DNA of 64,000 nt from Phoenix dactylifera (Eukaryota; Streptophyta; Magnoliopsida; Arecales; Arecaceae). Position numbers and translations under genes: made by a program. This document shows positions 52,901 to 64,000 of this stretch, in pieces (position 1 is the first letter of the stretch; every line of letters begins with the position of its first letter). The notes below the pieces were generated by a model that worked only from the letters and a program-made list of their open reading frames with translations, ran no database searches and was not told the origin of the DNA. Location of the stretch: positions 11,833,756 through 11,897,755 of the forward strand of contig NC_052404.1 of NCBI RefSeq assembly GCF_009389715.1, written 5' to 3'.

Positions 52901-55195
52901 TCCAGAAGCTTTTTCAAGCCTACTCGAGTGGCCAAATTGATCTATGATGGGTCAAATAATCCACCTGGATCAGCTTTACCTATTTCATTTCCCATAGTCA
53001 ATTTCCTTAGAGGTAAAAGGCTTAAACATTCATGATGTATTATAAACCTTAAATGTGAGGAAATCTTAGCTCGGTATTGTATAACCATCTAGACAGGTAT
53101 GTCCTTCACCACGTTTTGAGGTAAGAAAATCATCAACGTCTTAGAACCAAAAAGCCAAAATAATAATGGATGAAGAAAGTTATTAGTGATTTCATAGTTG
53201 AAGAAATTACATTCTATAGATCATTATTCATTTAAAAAAAGTAGGATTTGTATCCAATTTGACACTTTGGACTACAGTTTGTTTTACACGTATATTTTTC
53301 TTTACCTTAAATTGTTGCCTTCTCTCTTCTTCTAGACTTCATCGAGTTCTATTACTCATGTAGGAGCTTGAGATGTTACTTTCTAATTGTGTGAGATTAA
53401 CTGAGCAAACAATTATTCTACCTACTACATCCCTAACAGCTCTCTTAATTTCAGGGCAGGCCCTTCCATTCCCAATGTTCCCTTGCCTAGGACTTTGGTA
53501 CCATATTAGAAGTTCGGCATCGGGTTAAGTGTTGGATGTAAAATGTTTTTGGACCATATCTCAATTCAAAAGGTCGGTTGCATATAGATTCAGGCACAAA
53601 TTCAAAAACAAGACGAGCAATATCCTCCATTTGTGCCCTCACATCATTCCCTTATAAATGGAAAACTAATCCGGCTTTAATTTCTCCACTCACAAATTAA
53701 TGTAAGCCTTCTTAAGTTCTTTGACAGCAAGTTTTTTTTCTAACTTTGACCACCTTTTTGCAGCAAGCTCATTGAATACAATTATCTGGTCCATTCACCT
53801 CCTTCCCTCCTTAGAGGAAGTCTTTCCTTCACTGGGTTTCTTTTTGTCAAAATGCGATAACTCAATTAGACTATCAAACACATTAGCAATATTTATTGCA
53901 AAAATGAACAAATAGATAGAGCCATATCAATTCACCTCAAAAACATGGCCCTCTAAAACCTGCTTAAAAAAAATCCTTTAAATTTACCACAGGCTCCATC
54001 TTTCAAAATTATCTCCCAGCCATATAAATAGAGCCACATGCACGTGCATGTGCCATGCCCACACATAGATGTAACAATATGATAGGCTAAGTTTTGTCCA
54101 CCAGTGTCAGCCCACTAGAGTAAGTTTTGCATGCCAAGATCGGTCCTTCATTTGCCTTGCAGAAATATCAAGATTCTATATAGTCTCTGTGATAGCTAAG
54201 GAGAAAAATCCACTGCCTACTTTATCCAGCTTCTAAAATATCAAGACAAGCCACCCAGTTAAAGTTTTCATCTCCCAACATCCAAGTATTGTAATTACTA
54301 CGTTAAATGAAACTAGTTCTCTATAACTGGTATATCATCTACCTTATTTTTTTTTTACTATTCTTAATTTCATTTTATGGTTTCTTTTCCTGTCCTGCCA
54401 CCAATGACGGGGGCAAATTCCAAGAAGAAACACACGACGAATTGCGAGGAAAAATATTAAGAAAATGCTTTTGTGGTTCTAATCATCAAGAACCCCCAGA
54501 AATAAAGAACCCGGCGAGCTGGAAGTCTTTTACCTCCGATCTAATAAGCCAGTTCGGTACATAATTCCCGTCCATGATTATTTATAAAGCAAATTTAAAA
54601 CTATTCGTAAATCATAACACAATAAAGCAGGATAGCCATAGGCAAAAATCAGCTATAACAGGTGAGGACTGAATTCGTATCATTTGTCCCAAGGCTTATA
54701 AGATAATAATCTTGAAGAAAAATATTGAGATCATGGTGAAGCACGTAGAGGGTCGTAAAAATCATACTTTTCAGCATAATGAAGCAGGTAGAGGTATACA
54801 AGTTTCTTGACTTCCAGCGACGGCGACGCTACATTTTTCACGACCTGAAGGCCCACAAGAAAAGAAAGAAAGAAAGAATCGAGATCAGTTCACCGTTGGC
54901 ATGCGAATCCATCAAAAAGGAAAAGAGATCCACGGTCGCACCAAGAAAACCTCAAATCTTGGGGAATTAGAGAGGAAACCTGAGGGAAGAAGTGGGAGAC
55001 GTCGCCGCCCTGGGCGATGAGAGCGAGGAGGCGCTTGAGGGCCTCGGATCTCTCGGAGTCGAACCGGCTATCGAGGAGAGGGGCGATGTTAACGTCGTCG
55101 GGATCGTCGTAGAGGTGGGCATCGGTGCCGATCCGGAGCACCAGCGACGACGCCTTACTCAGGCTGTCCGCCGTTGCCCCGAATTGAGGGAACAT
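40957..55195 (-). CDS. AP3BA: AP-3 adaptor complex beta subunit (AP3BA/PAT2 type), 11 exons
   Basis: The AP-3 complex sorts cargo from the Golgi/endosome to the vacuole; the beta subunit is one of its two large chains and in Arabidopsis is needed for vacuole biogenesis. Exons on the minus strand: 55195-54980, 54844-54768, 51357-51108, 51012-50389, 49000-48827, 47918-47792, 47709-47600, 46415-46215, 44791-43779, 43629-43363 and 41305-40957. Phase is kept throughout, giving about 1,135 residues; Arabidopsis has about 1,115. The adaptin trunk begins at MFPQFGATADSLSKAS, with VRAWALRAMAGIRLHV, LPDVEEWGQILLIE and LLRYVVARHG. A Ser/Asp/Glu-rich hinge lies in exon 9 after LPGSLSQIVVHAAPGY. The ear begins about KISINDLDFTVKPK and ends with FGLNLLNRAVAFLL. 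Introns 2 (3.4 kb) and 10 (2.1 kb) are large and contain repeat-like DNA. No coding damage is seen. Confidence 0.96.
42673..42870. repeat. Small repeat insertion candidate in AP3BA intron 10
   Basis: ATTTGGTTCAAGG occurs at 42673-42685 and again at 42858-42870 as an exact 13-bp direct repeat. The DNA between has many GGGATG/CATCCC motifs and is richer in G and C than the intron. It could be a short nonautonomous element with a long target duplication, or half of a tandem repeat. Confidence 0.4.
48724..48778. repeat. Perfect 16-bp hairpin in AP3BA intron 5
   Basis: ATAGCCCATTTCTGTT at 48724-48739 pairs exactly with 48763-48778 across a 23-base loop. On the transcribed (minus) strand it lies about 50 bases after the 5' splice site of intron 5, where such a stem could affect splicing. 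The stem is too short to call a microRNA precursor. Confidence 0.65.
51358..54767 (-). other. Long intron 2 of AP3BA with repeat-like DNA
   Basis: This 3.4-kb intron separates exon 2 from exon 3. The part from about 52300 to 54000 reads like worn transposon sequence, with short palindromes such as TCTTCTAATTAGAAGA near 52700, but no domain or clear end could be identified. Confidence 0.4.
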
Positions 55196-56014
55196 CGCCG
55201 CCGCCGCCCTAGAATTAGGGTTTCACCGCCTCCGAGCGGCCGCTCGGATTCCGGCTAGGTGGAGGAAGAGAGAGATCGCGTTCTTGGAGATCGTCGAAAT
55301 AAGCAAGCGGGCCGGTTCTACGTCTAGGGATCAAGTAACGTCACAGGTGAGTCGTTGAGTCGGTGCGCGGTGTGAAACCTTGAGTCGGCCGGGGCAACGG
55401 GTTAAAAGGCATTAGCCCGCGCGCGGTGTTACGGTTTCATAAGGCCGATCAAGCGGCTAAGCGGCAGTCGCGATGAGCTGGTCTTGAAATTTTCACTATC
55501 CATATTGCCACTAATTTTGAATAATTGGATTTTCCTGGATTATTTGCATTTCATGCATTCATCAAACGTTGTGACCTTAGCTTGGACGATCTTGGACATT
55601 GCTAAACTATGATGATGCCACTTTTTCTTTTGTCGTTGTTGTTCCATGCTATGTTTGACAGGAGACTATTATCTTGACATGGCATTGGATTTGTGAAATA
55701 TATAATACTTTTCGAACTATTTGATGAAAATCTTATGCTTTTTAATCATGGACATATTCCTCCAGGTCGAATCACATCTATATACCAAAATTCTAGTTAT
55801 TCTTGATTTCTTGATAAATATCTGGATATGTGCATCATCATCAACTTATTTGCTCGTTCAGGACTGTCCATCTTGTTGTTTACTAAAATAACTCATTCAT
55901 TATGTTCACTTTTGGTGTTATATAGTGTAGAATTGGTGATATATTAACAACATCATGTCGTCGTAGGTTGCAAAGGAATTTTCATGAATATGCATTAAAG
56001 AAGCATAAGTTATG
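55196..56014. promoter_or_regulatory. AP3BA promoter and leader, then AT-rich spacer
   Basis: The first 250 bp are GC-rich and contain TTAGGGTTT at 55215-55223, which reads AAACCCTAA (telo-box) on the gene strand about 20-28 bases upstream of the ATG. From about 55490 the DNA turns AT-rich with no feature up to the TRIM array. Confidence 0.5.
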
Positions 56015-57254
56015 TGTGACAACTCATAACTTCACCTAAAATGGCTAGCTTGGCGAATAACCAATGCAGAATTAAATATATGCTCGCACGGATCCTCACA
56101 TACTCCCATCGTTCAAGCCCTGATATCAAAATAGCTAGCCGGAAAGTATTATTCGAGTTTCTTGATCCTGTATAAGTATCTAAGATTTACCCAGCGAATA
56201 ACCTATATATGACTAAATATACATCTATACGGGACTTCACATACTCTCCTCGTTTGAGCTCTGACGTCCTCGTTGGGCTAAGGATTCAAACCTATTCAAA
56301 TATAATCACAAGTACCACGATCGGCTCGTGGTCAGCCCTAATAAATATGCGCTGCAGTGTCCCTTAGTTCACATAGGCTATGGGTCAAGTTTGCTCTGAT
56401 ATCATTGGTCACAATTCAGGACCTCACCCAAAAAAACTAGCCGAAAGATTTTTTTTTTTTTAGGTTCTTTAGTTCTATATAAGTACCCAAAATTTTCAAT
56501 AACTGATGTAGGACTAAACACACTTCCGCACGGATCCTCATGCACTCCTTTCGTTCAAGTTCTGACATCCTCGTTTAGCTAAGAGTTCTAATCTATTCAA
56601 ATCCAATCAAAAGCACCATGATCGGCCCGTGATCAGCCTTCGTAAATCCATACTATAGTATCCCCTAGTTCACATAGGCTATGGGCTAAGTTCACTGTGA
56701 TACCATTTGTAACAACTCAGGACCTCATCCAAAATAAAGATATCATGGTCATCCTCCATGAACCCATATTGCAGTGTCTCCTAGTTAACATAGGCTATGG
56801 GCTAAGTTTACTCTGATACCATTTGTAATAACTCAGGACATCACCTAAAATGTTTAGCAGGAATGTATTTTTTTGGGGTTCTTTAATCTTATATAAGTAC
56901 CTAAAATTTGCTCGACGAATAACTGATGTATGATTAAACACATGCCCGCACGAGTCCTCATATACTTCCCTCATTCAAGCTCCGACATCCTCATCAGGCT
57001 AAGGGTTCAAATCTAATTACAAGCACCATGATTGGCCCGTGGTCAGTCTCCATAAACCCGTGCTGCAATATCCTCTAATCTACATAGGCTGTAGATTGAG
57101 TTCACTCTGATATCATTTGACACAACTTAGGATCTTACTCAAAATTGTTAGCCGGAAGATATTATTTAGGCTCCTTGATCTTGTATAAGTACCCAAGATT
57201 TACCCAACGAATAACTAATGTGGGACTAAATACATACCCGCACAGGTCATCGCA
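56015..57254 (-). mobile_element. TRIM retrotransposon tandem array A, worn
   Basis: Five to six degraded copies of a 137-bp terminal repeat alternate with internal segments over 1,240 bp. On the minus strand the repeat starts TGTGAGGACC and ends GTTGTTACA, and is followed by TGGTATCAGAG, the Met-tRNA primer site (seen on the plus strand as CTCTGATACCA, for example near 56814). Some LTR copies are internally deleted, such as 56015-56100. The whole array is flanked by TTATG at 56010-56014 and 57255-57259. No coding sequence exists, as expected for terminal-repeat retrotransposons in miniature. Confidence 0.75.
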
Positions 57255-57259
57255 TTATG

Positions 57260-58208
57260 TCATGAAATTCTGCATGGATTTTTTTCATTGTTGGCACATT
57301 GATTCACGATAAATACCATGGTAGCAAAATGGACCAAGATGAATTTAGATGTTACATTGATTCACGGTAAATTCCAAGATAGCAAAATTGGCCAAACTGA
57401 ATTTAGTTGAACTCCTTTGCTATATCACATGAAGAGGATAGGATAAAAAGCAATGGCAATCTGCTATAGTCCCCTGCCAATTTGGGAAAGCAACGTGGTT
57501 TCCTCTTGCATTTTTTTTTTATAAAAAGATAAAGTTTGCCTTTTGATAAGAATTTGAACCTTTGACCCTCCGTCATGCTTAGACTCTAAAATAAACTTCC
57601 AGCAATCTCTACTTATGTCCTAAGTTCTCACACCAATCTTTAAGGTACGAGAGATTTGCATGTGCAATTTTTTTATTTTTTTTTCCTTGACACAACCACA
57701 TATGCAAACAAATATTTGAGTGGCTTCAAGACGGTGACAAGAACAGAATATCGTTTATCCTCACAAGGAAAAGATGTATTATAGAAAACAAAATCTCCTC
57801 TATTAGTCAAATCCATCAAAGAAGATGTGAAGGAAAATGAATTTAGCAAGTCAAGAGATGGAAGAAATCAATGCTATATACAGGACAATAACTAAGGTCC
57901 AGAGAAGCTATCAACAACCACAGTTTGCAGAGTTTAAGAACTCGTGTTGATGAACTATTTTAGATAGCCACCAAAAGGATGAATGCATTTGACGATCCAT
58001 GCGATAAAAACGATGTCAAAACATCCACGTCCAAATACTTAATCATTAGTTAGATCACAACATCCAAACAAATATATTTGTTTCTTGGCTAACTAATTCA
58101 TAAATTTTATAAATTAGCAGAGTCATAGATGTCAATAGAATGCCTTTTTTTTTTTCCTTCAAACCTCTTTTTTGTTTCATGGTGTTATAATTCTAAAAAG
58201 ATCATTAT
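57260..58208. other. AT-rich spacer between TRIM copies
   Basis: No gene or bounded repeat was recognised. An imperfect repeat of about 30 bp around ATTGATTCACG(A/G)TAAAT occurs at about 57299 and 57358. Confidence 0.4.
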
Positions 58209-58213
58209 ATATA

Positions 58214-58579
58214 TGATCTCATCCAAACAAGCTAGCTCGAAGATATTATTTGAGTTCATTGTTTTTCCATAAGTACCTATGAGCCCACATGGGCCATCAT
58301 ATACTTCTTCTGTTTAAGTCCTGACGTTCTTGCTAAGCAAAGGATCCAAATTCATTCGAATCCAATTACAAATACCATGATCAACTCATATATAACTGTG
58401 TTGTAGTGTTATTTAGTCCACATAGATCATTAGTCGGGTCGCTTTGATATTATTTGACTTCATCCAAAAAATCTAGCCAGAAGGTATTATTCGGAATTCT
58501 TGATACTGTATAAGTACTGAAAACCTATCCAGTGAATAATCGCTGTGGAATTAAATACATATTTGCATAGATCATCGCA
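58214..58579 (-). mobile_element. Single TRIM element B with target duplication
   Basis: Two worn copies of the TRIM terminal repeat flank one internal segment (366 bp in all). ATATA lies on both sides (58209-58213 and 58580-58584). The left copy on the plus strand has lost part of its terminal repeat. Orientation equals that of the other copies. Confidence 0.65.
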
Positions 58580-58584
58580 ATATA

Positions 58585-59852
58585 AGCTACGATTCTTGTC
58601 ACTATCTTAATTGCTGTCATTTGATCTCACTGTGATCCGCATAATTATTATAAAAGGAAAGATTTGTTATATCATCCTCTTTGTTTGTCATGGATGAAGG
58701 ACCCGAGTCATGGATGGAGGACCCCCACTATCTGTTAACAAAACTATACTTAAGTATAGAAAAATGATTGCATTGTTGGATGTTGCAAAGAGATTTAAGT
58801 AATGATAGCAGTTAAATGTTAATGCACAGCAAAAATTAATTTTTAAATCAACAAAATTATCTTTTCTAATGTTAGATCAAAAATCCGGAGTATCATTTGT
58901 GAGGTACCGCATGAGATCCATCGTTATCATGGATGATTTTAAAAAATTATTTCAAATTTTATAAATAAGCGGCAAAAAATTATATTCTACGCACCACGCC
59001 GGTTGCATTAATTTTTTTTTTTATAAGTCTTATCCATATCACTCGCGATCTATCCAAAGAATATGAACTGATCGGTATGGTGCTCGATTATGGCGTTGCA
59101 TATAGTGTAAGATTTTTTTTTTTTTGGTAAAAAATAGGAGGGGAGGAGGAGAGACCAGTCCACCCACGTAGCAGTCCTCACTGGGCCTCTCTTCCACTAG
59201 AAAATGTTCGATACAGGTCGCAGGTTTTGCGTGCCTTCTCCGACCCATAGGCTCATCCTACTGAGCTTACCATCTTACGTATAGGTACGTCATCCCAGCG
59301 CCATCTTGATACAAATAAAAAAAAAGCATAACTGCCAATAAGTTATTCGGATATGAAATATCCGATCCCCTAATTTAGTCGATGCTCGCGCGTTTCGAAT
59401 CTAGATAGCTTCCCTGTCACTAGATTGCCATCTCGGTGGCTAACATATAATTTTTCCCTGAGCAATCCTGGTCATGGTAAGCTGTCTCTCACTGTATGAG
59501 GTGACAAGCCACTGGGAAGATACTCTTCCCTGCCGCAAACGGACAAAGCACTCGGCCACTCTTTGAAACAAGAGAAGGCTGCCGCCACCTGGTTCCCACT
59601 GGTGCCGCAGGCATCCCAACTCCCCGCTTCAAGGCTTGGTTAATCGATCGTGACGGGAAATGCTCCCGCAACGCCCGTCCCCAGATATTTTTCCCGACTA
59701 GCACGGGCATTGAAACAGGAGCCGACATGGTTTCCAAACCCAATACCGCGTCACGGGCACGACAGTTCAGTTCAAATTAGCTATTTTGTAAAATATCGGT
59801 AGATAATCTTATTGCTTCTCATTTTAATAAAAAATAAAATATTCTAAACAAC
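58585..59852. other. Spacer without recognised genes
   Basis: A short imperfect duplication, (A)TGGATG(A/G)AGGACCC, is at about 58690-58724. The 59489-59743 region is richer in G and C and open on the minus strand for 84 codons, but I do not recognise the product and see no splice context. Confidence 0.35.
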
Positions 59853-60270
59853 TGTCATACAGAATCTTATCTAGTCGAAGAATATTATTTAAATTTCTTA
59901 ATTCTGTATAAGTACTTAAAATATGCCCTGCAAATAACCGATGTGGAACTAAACATACATCCGCATAGATCCTCACATATTCTCTCCATTCAAGTCCTGA
60001 CGTCTTGTCAGACTAAGAGTTCAAATTCATTCAAATCTAATCACAAATATCATGATTAGCCCGTAGTCAGCCCTAATAGATTTGTGCTGCAGTGTCCCTA
60101 GTTCACATAAATTATGAGCTGGATTTGCTCTGATACAATTTGTAACAATTCAGAACTTCATCTAAAATGGCTAGCCGGAAAATATTATTTGAGTTTCTTA
60201 GTTTTGTATAAGTATTTAAAATCTATCTAGTGAATATTTGATGTAAAACTAAAAACACGCTTGGTCCTCG
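59853..60270 (-). mobile_element. TRIM element C, worn two-LTR copy
   Basis: Terminal repeats at about 59853-59976 and 60141-60270 flank an internal segment that keeps the purine tract (TTCTCTCC on the plus strand) and the primer-site relic CTCTGATACAATT before 60141. No target duplication is clear, so an end may be altered. Confidence 0.6.
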
Positions 60271-60770
60271 TAGGCACTCCATGGGCATTTGGTGTTAACA
60301 ATCCCCGAAGCCTGTGTGCGGTGACTTGATAGGAAGCACCACCAGTTGATCAAGCAATTGGTTACCGACAATTAGTATCTATTTGTTCGTATACAGATAA
60401 AGTGGTGCTGGTGTATGGCTCATACTTGAATTTACGCATTATTCATCGTACAAGATATGAACTTTGAGCAGGATTGAAATATTATTTAAGAATTTTTCTA
60501 CATGAATTGCTCATATTTGACGATTTTTTTTTTCCCTTTCTTTGATCATAGCAAATTAGGCAAAGAATGTATTGCAAATAAAAGGTACCGTTATCCAGTA
60601 GCAATCATTGTTTTCCAGTACCGCATCGTCCACAGGCGATGAATGCTGATATGATCTTTCGTATCTGGATTAGCTCGTTCTAGTCTAATCATTAAAACTT
60701 AAGAGTAATTTAGCTGTAAGATATCATTATCACACGAAGTTTGCATTCCACCAAAAAAATAACGACACAA
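60271..60770. other. AT-rich spacer upstream of the right-hand promoter
   Basis: Nothing is recognised here. It probably contains upstream control sequence of the gene that seems to start near 60.8-61.0 kb. Confidence 0.35.
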
Positions 60771-61240
60771 AACCATTCCCCCGTCTCTGATGACTAGTCA
60801 TTGATGAGTACTTTCGAGAAGTCGGCGAGTTTATCAGAAGTGGAGCCGGGGTCGGAAGTAAAAAAGGAGCGTGTAAGTGGGCCCCGTCGTGGACCCATCA
60901 AAAAGGCGCCAGCTCATCCGCTCTTTCCGGGGTTTCCGACGGATGTCCATAAGAAGGGGGTAGAGAAAAGGCTCGCTTTCCCGTTTCCTTTTTTCGGCAA
61001 TGCCGCTTTGCCTCCTTTCGAGCTCTCACCGTCGTCTGCTGCTGCACCCACAGTAGGTAAAATAAAAAAAACCTTCCGAAGTTTTCTGCTTAAAAGTCTC
61101 TTCGTCGAAGAAGATACGACTTCAAAATCCTGGAAGTTTTTAGTGAATCTCTCGTGTTTCTGTTTGAATAGCTGTTCTGTCTCGCTGTTTCTTCCGTAGC
61201 GATCGATTACACCGGTGATTGTGTTTTCCGGATTAGGGTT
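60771..61240 (+). promoter_or_regulatory. GC-rich promoter/first-exon candidate of a gene running right
   Basis: This is an island of higher G and C in AT-rich DNA, with TGGGCCCC near 60878 (site II-like) and TTAGGGTTT at 61234-61242. An open frame of 132 codons from 60801 has no recognised domain and may be chance in a leader. GTAGGTAAA at 61052 could be a splice donor of a 5'-leader intron. No downstream exon was identified before 64000. The plus orientation is inferred only from this donor and from the drop in G and C to the right. Confidence 0.3.
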
Positions 61241-61632
61241 TTAGTTGTGACTCGATCTTTTATTTGGTTTTGTTTTCTGACTAAATGTTCTGATTTTTAG
61301 ATGTTTATTGAATGCCGAGATTATATTTGATGAAATATTTTACTTGGAGGCGATTTAGTGGTGTTTTGGTTTTGCATTTTAGATCTAGTCGCAGATGGGA
61401 TGTTATATACAGTGCTTGCTTTGGAGGAGCGAGTGAACTTTTAATCTCTCAATAAAATTTAGCTAAAAATGAAAAAAATAAGGAAATTCATAGAAAAGGA
61501 GGGGAAAATGGAAAAGCCTAAGATTCTTATTTTTTTTAATTGTTAGGTATCAGATTTCGTTGATGAAAACAGAGTACATGGAATCTAAGTTTAATGGAAG
61601 TATGGTGATAGAATAAGCTCCCATCCAGTAAA
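61241..61632. other. AT-rich DNA, possible leader intron
   Basis: This low-G+C sequence fits an intron of the gene proposed to start near 60.8 kb, into which TRIM array D inserted. No other feature is seen. Confidence 0.3.
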
Positions 61633-61637
61633 TATTT

Positions 61638-62668
61638 TGTAACAACCCAGGACCTCACCCAAAATGGTTAGTCGGAAAGTATTATTTGGATTCCTTGATC
61701 TTGTATAAGTACCTAAGATATACCTAGCGAATAACCGATGTGGGACTAAATACATGTCCGCACGGGTCCTCACATACTCCCCCCGTTCAAGCTCTGACGT
61801 CCTCGTCAGGCTAAGGGTTCAAATCCATTCAAATCTAATCACAAACAGGACGATCGGTCTGTGGTCAGTTCCAATAGAACCATATTGCAGTGCCCCCTAA
61901 TCCATGTTGGTTATAGACTGGATCCGCTCTGATACCATTTGCAACAACCCAGGACCTAATCCAAAATGGCTAGCCGGAAGGTATTATTTGAGTTCCTTGA
62001 TCCTGTATAAGTACCCAAAATCTACCCAGCGAATAACCGATGTGGGACTAAACACACGCTCGCATGGGTTCTCACATACTCCCCCTGTTCAAGCCCTGAC
62101 GTCCGTTAGACTAAGGGTTCAAATCTATTCAAATCTAATCACAAACATCATGATCAACCCATGGTCAGCCCTAATGGATCCGTGCTGCAGTGTCTCCTAA
62201 TCCACATAGATTATCGGTCGGGTCGACTCTGATACCATTTGTAACAACCCAGGACCTCGCCCAAAATGGCTAGCCGAAAGGTATTATTTGGGTTCCTTGA
62301 TCTTGTATAAGTATCCAAGATCTATCCAACGAATAACCGATGTAGAACTAAACACACGCCTGTACGGATCCTTACATACTTCTTCCGTTCAAGCCCTGAC
62401 GTCCTCGTTAGATTAAGGGTTCAAATCTATTCACAAACACCACGATCGGCTCGTGGTCATCCCTAATGGATCCGTGCTGCAGTGTCTCTTAGTCCACATA
62501 GATTATGAGCCGGGTTCACTTTGATACCATTTATAACAATCCAGGACCTCGCCCAAAATGGCTAACCGAAAGGTATTATTTGGGTTCCTTGATCTTGTAT
62601 AAGTACCCAAAATCTACCCAACGAATAACCGATGTAGGACTAAACACACGCCCGCACGGGTTCTCACA
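61638..62668 (-). mobile_element. TRIM retrotransposon tandem array D: four LTRs, three internal segments
   Basis: Terminal repeats of exactly 137 bp lie at 61638-61774, 61940-62076, 62240-62376 and 62532-62668. The steps between them are 302, 300 and 292 bp. On the minus strand each repeat starts TGTGAGGACC (or close) and ends GTTGTTACA (or close). It is followed after two bases by TGGTATCAGAGC (61938-61927 in the first internal segment) and preceded by a purine tract GGGGGGAGTA. TATTT lies on both sides of the full array (61633-61637 and 62669-62673). The copies are less worn than array A. There is no coding capacity. Confidence 0.85.
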
Positions 62669-62673
62669 TATTT

Positions 62674-64000
62674 AATGAACTGTAAAGTGGTTATTTTGCA
62701 AGAGGAATGCAGTATATACACATGCTGCATGAACTGCAGCATTAGCCCCTAATCACATTGCAGATCCTGCATCAGTTGCTAGTGGGATTCGCACAATGAG
62801 AGAGGCAATATAGTTTACGACTCCACTAGTGTGAGGCTATTGATTTTTACATGTATCAATTGCTCGTAGCACTCCTCTTTCTGTCATTTTTTGTTCTGAG
62901 ATGTATGTTATTGCAAATGGATGGGGAAATTTCTATATTATTGAAAAATTGAAGAGGGATAATGATGTGAAGGGGTTTTTTGATGATTAAAATATTGAAT
63001 TGAGGAGAGGAAAAGTTTAATGATGCTACATATGTTTTATTGATTGGAGTGTGAGGCAATGAATACAATGTTTACTCATGACATGACTAGGAGTTTAAGC
63101 TTGGGTCTCGTAAAGCAATTAGAAGAATGATTGAAAGTTTATAAAAGAGCAGCTCTTGTGAGGACATCCATCTCATATTCCTTTCAAAGGAACAGGACTG
63201 ATTTTGGCAGCAATATTTAAGCTGTAACCAAACTGTATGTGTGATGTACCTTGTGTAGCAGGCAATGTGCTCTGGAAGGGTATTGCATGTCATGAAAACC
63301 TCAAGTGACTATTTTTAGAATATTCTGTGTTGCATGGGACCCTCATCGCTTGACAACTATGGTTTCAACCACTCTTTATCTCCCACAGACTATGATAAAG
63401 TTCAATATGCCATCATTTAAATTTCTCCTTTTTTTCTTAATAGTAAGGACCTAGTCATTTCAAAAGCTTTGTTAACTGTTCACATAACAGCCAGATGGTT
63501 CGAAGGCTTGCAATTCGTAACGCATCAAAATCTAATTCTTATCAACATGATAAGATTAACTTATTTAGCATCCTTAGATGTATTAGTATTAGGTGTTTGT
63601 TTTATATTTAAAATCCTGAATCATCTTCGAGCATGAAAGGTTGCTTGATAACATGATATAAGTGTGTTAAGAATGAGTGAGTTGTTTTTTCTTCTTCACT
63701 AGCCCATCATCATAGTGTTTTTTTTTGGCAACTTATTAATTGCAAATTTAGATTATTCTATTACCACTACCTTGCAAGTCCACAAGTCCAAATATTACTC
63801 TCTGGGTTAATTATTGGTGAAAAGAATTCTTCAGCATGCTTTACTGGACTCGATGACTATTGCCAAGAAATATCTTTTTTTGGTTTTGGTTATGAATCAC
63901 CAATAGTCAGCAACATGCAAGCCAAGTGAATCATCCTGACAGTGTTTCTTTATATCTTGCACTCCTCAAAGTGATGAATTTGAAATTTGATTGTTGATTG
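62674..64000. other. Right-edge AT-rich DNA
   Basis: No exon could be confirmed. A possible acceptor TTGCAG at 62757-62762 precedes an open stretch (DPASVASGIRTMREAI) that ends in a stop after 16 codons; I do not recognise it. The rest is AT-rich. Confidence 0.35.

Noticed and set aside
59489-59743. 84-codon minus-strand frame with GLETMSAPVSMPVLVGK
   Set aside because: No domain recognised, no splice context and no flanking exon. Reported only as part of the spacer.
61800-61825. GGTTCAAATCC in each TRIM unit resembles the B box of a tRNA gene
   Set aside because: No cloverleaf and no properly spaced A box were found. The motif lies in the TRIM internal region and recurs only because the unit is repeated.
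61904-62200. 98-codon open frame on the plus strand
   Set aside because: It lies across TRIM repeats antisense to the element and changes between units. It is chance.

Overview
This window is nuclear DNA of a flowering plant, probably a monocot. Five host genes are split into many short exons by long AT-rich introns. The 5' exons of the RlmN-like and AP-3 beta genes are clearly GC-richer than the rest, a typical monocot gradient. The spaces between genes hold plant LTR retrotransposons. A palm-type genome would fit, but I cannot prove the species from sequence alone.

Layout, left to right. (1) 1473-3151, minus: seven-exon gene for GINS subunit PSF2 (DNA replication). (2) 3823-10349, plus: nine-exon cytosolic triosephosphate isomerase (glycolysis), divergent from PSF2 across a 671-bp shared promoter with E2F-like and telo-box motifs. 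(3) 11733-22534, plus: a 10.8-kb Ty1/copia element of the Sirevirus type, with near-identical 1.37-kb LTRs, a 5-bp target duplication, damaged gag/protease/integrase, an intact reverse transcriptase-RNase H frame and an extra 'env-like' frame. It sits in older repeat sequence that also holds a hAT-like element at 22664-23726. (4) 28356-32306, plus: six-exon receptor-like cytoplasmic kinase of the APK1/PBL type (RLCK VII), with an apparent 1-bp frameshift at the start of exon 4. (5) 33495-38315, plus: ten-exon radical-SAM RlmN-type RNA methyltransferase, probably organellar. (6) 40957-55195, minus: eleven-exon AP-3 adaptor complex beta subunit (AP3BA/PAT2 type). (7) 55.4-62.7 kb: gene-poor DNA with four loci of one TRIM retrotransposon family, all on the minus strand; two are tandem multi-LTR arrays and three loci have an exact 5-bp target duplication around the whole unit. 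(8) about 60.8-61.2 kb: a GC-rich promoter or leader of a probable gene running off the right edge.

The host genes are ordinary housekeeping or signalling loci and do not form a pathway together. The most unusual structure is in the Sirevirus. A short array of the same GAGACGTCTC palindromes that crowd its LTR promoter recurs inside the element, followed by a TATA-like box and a plant-style leader, just before the env-like frame. This looks like a private internal promoter built to the same plan as the LTR promoter. Second is the pair of tandem TRIM arrays flanked as whole units by target duplications. Third are two GC-AG introns in the neighbouring PSF2 and TPI genes.

Exon limits were placed by eye from splice sites and family similarity; reading phase was checked through every junction.
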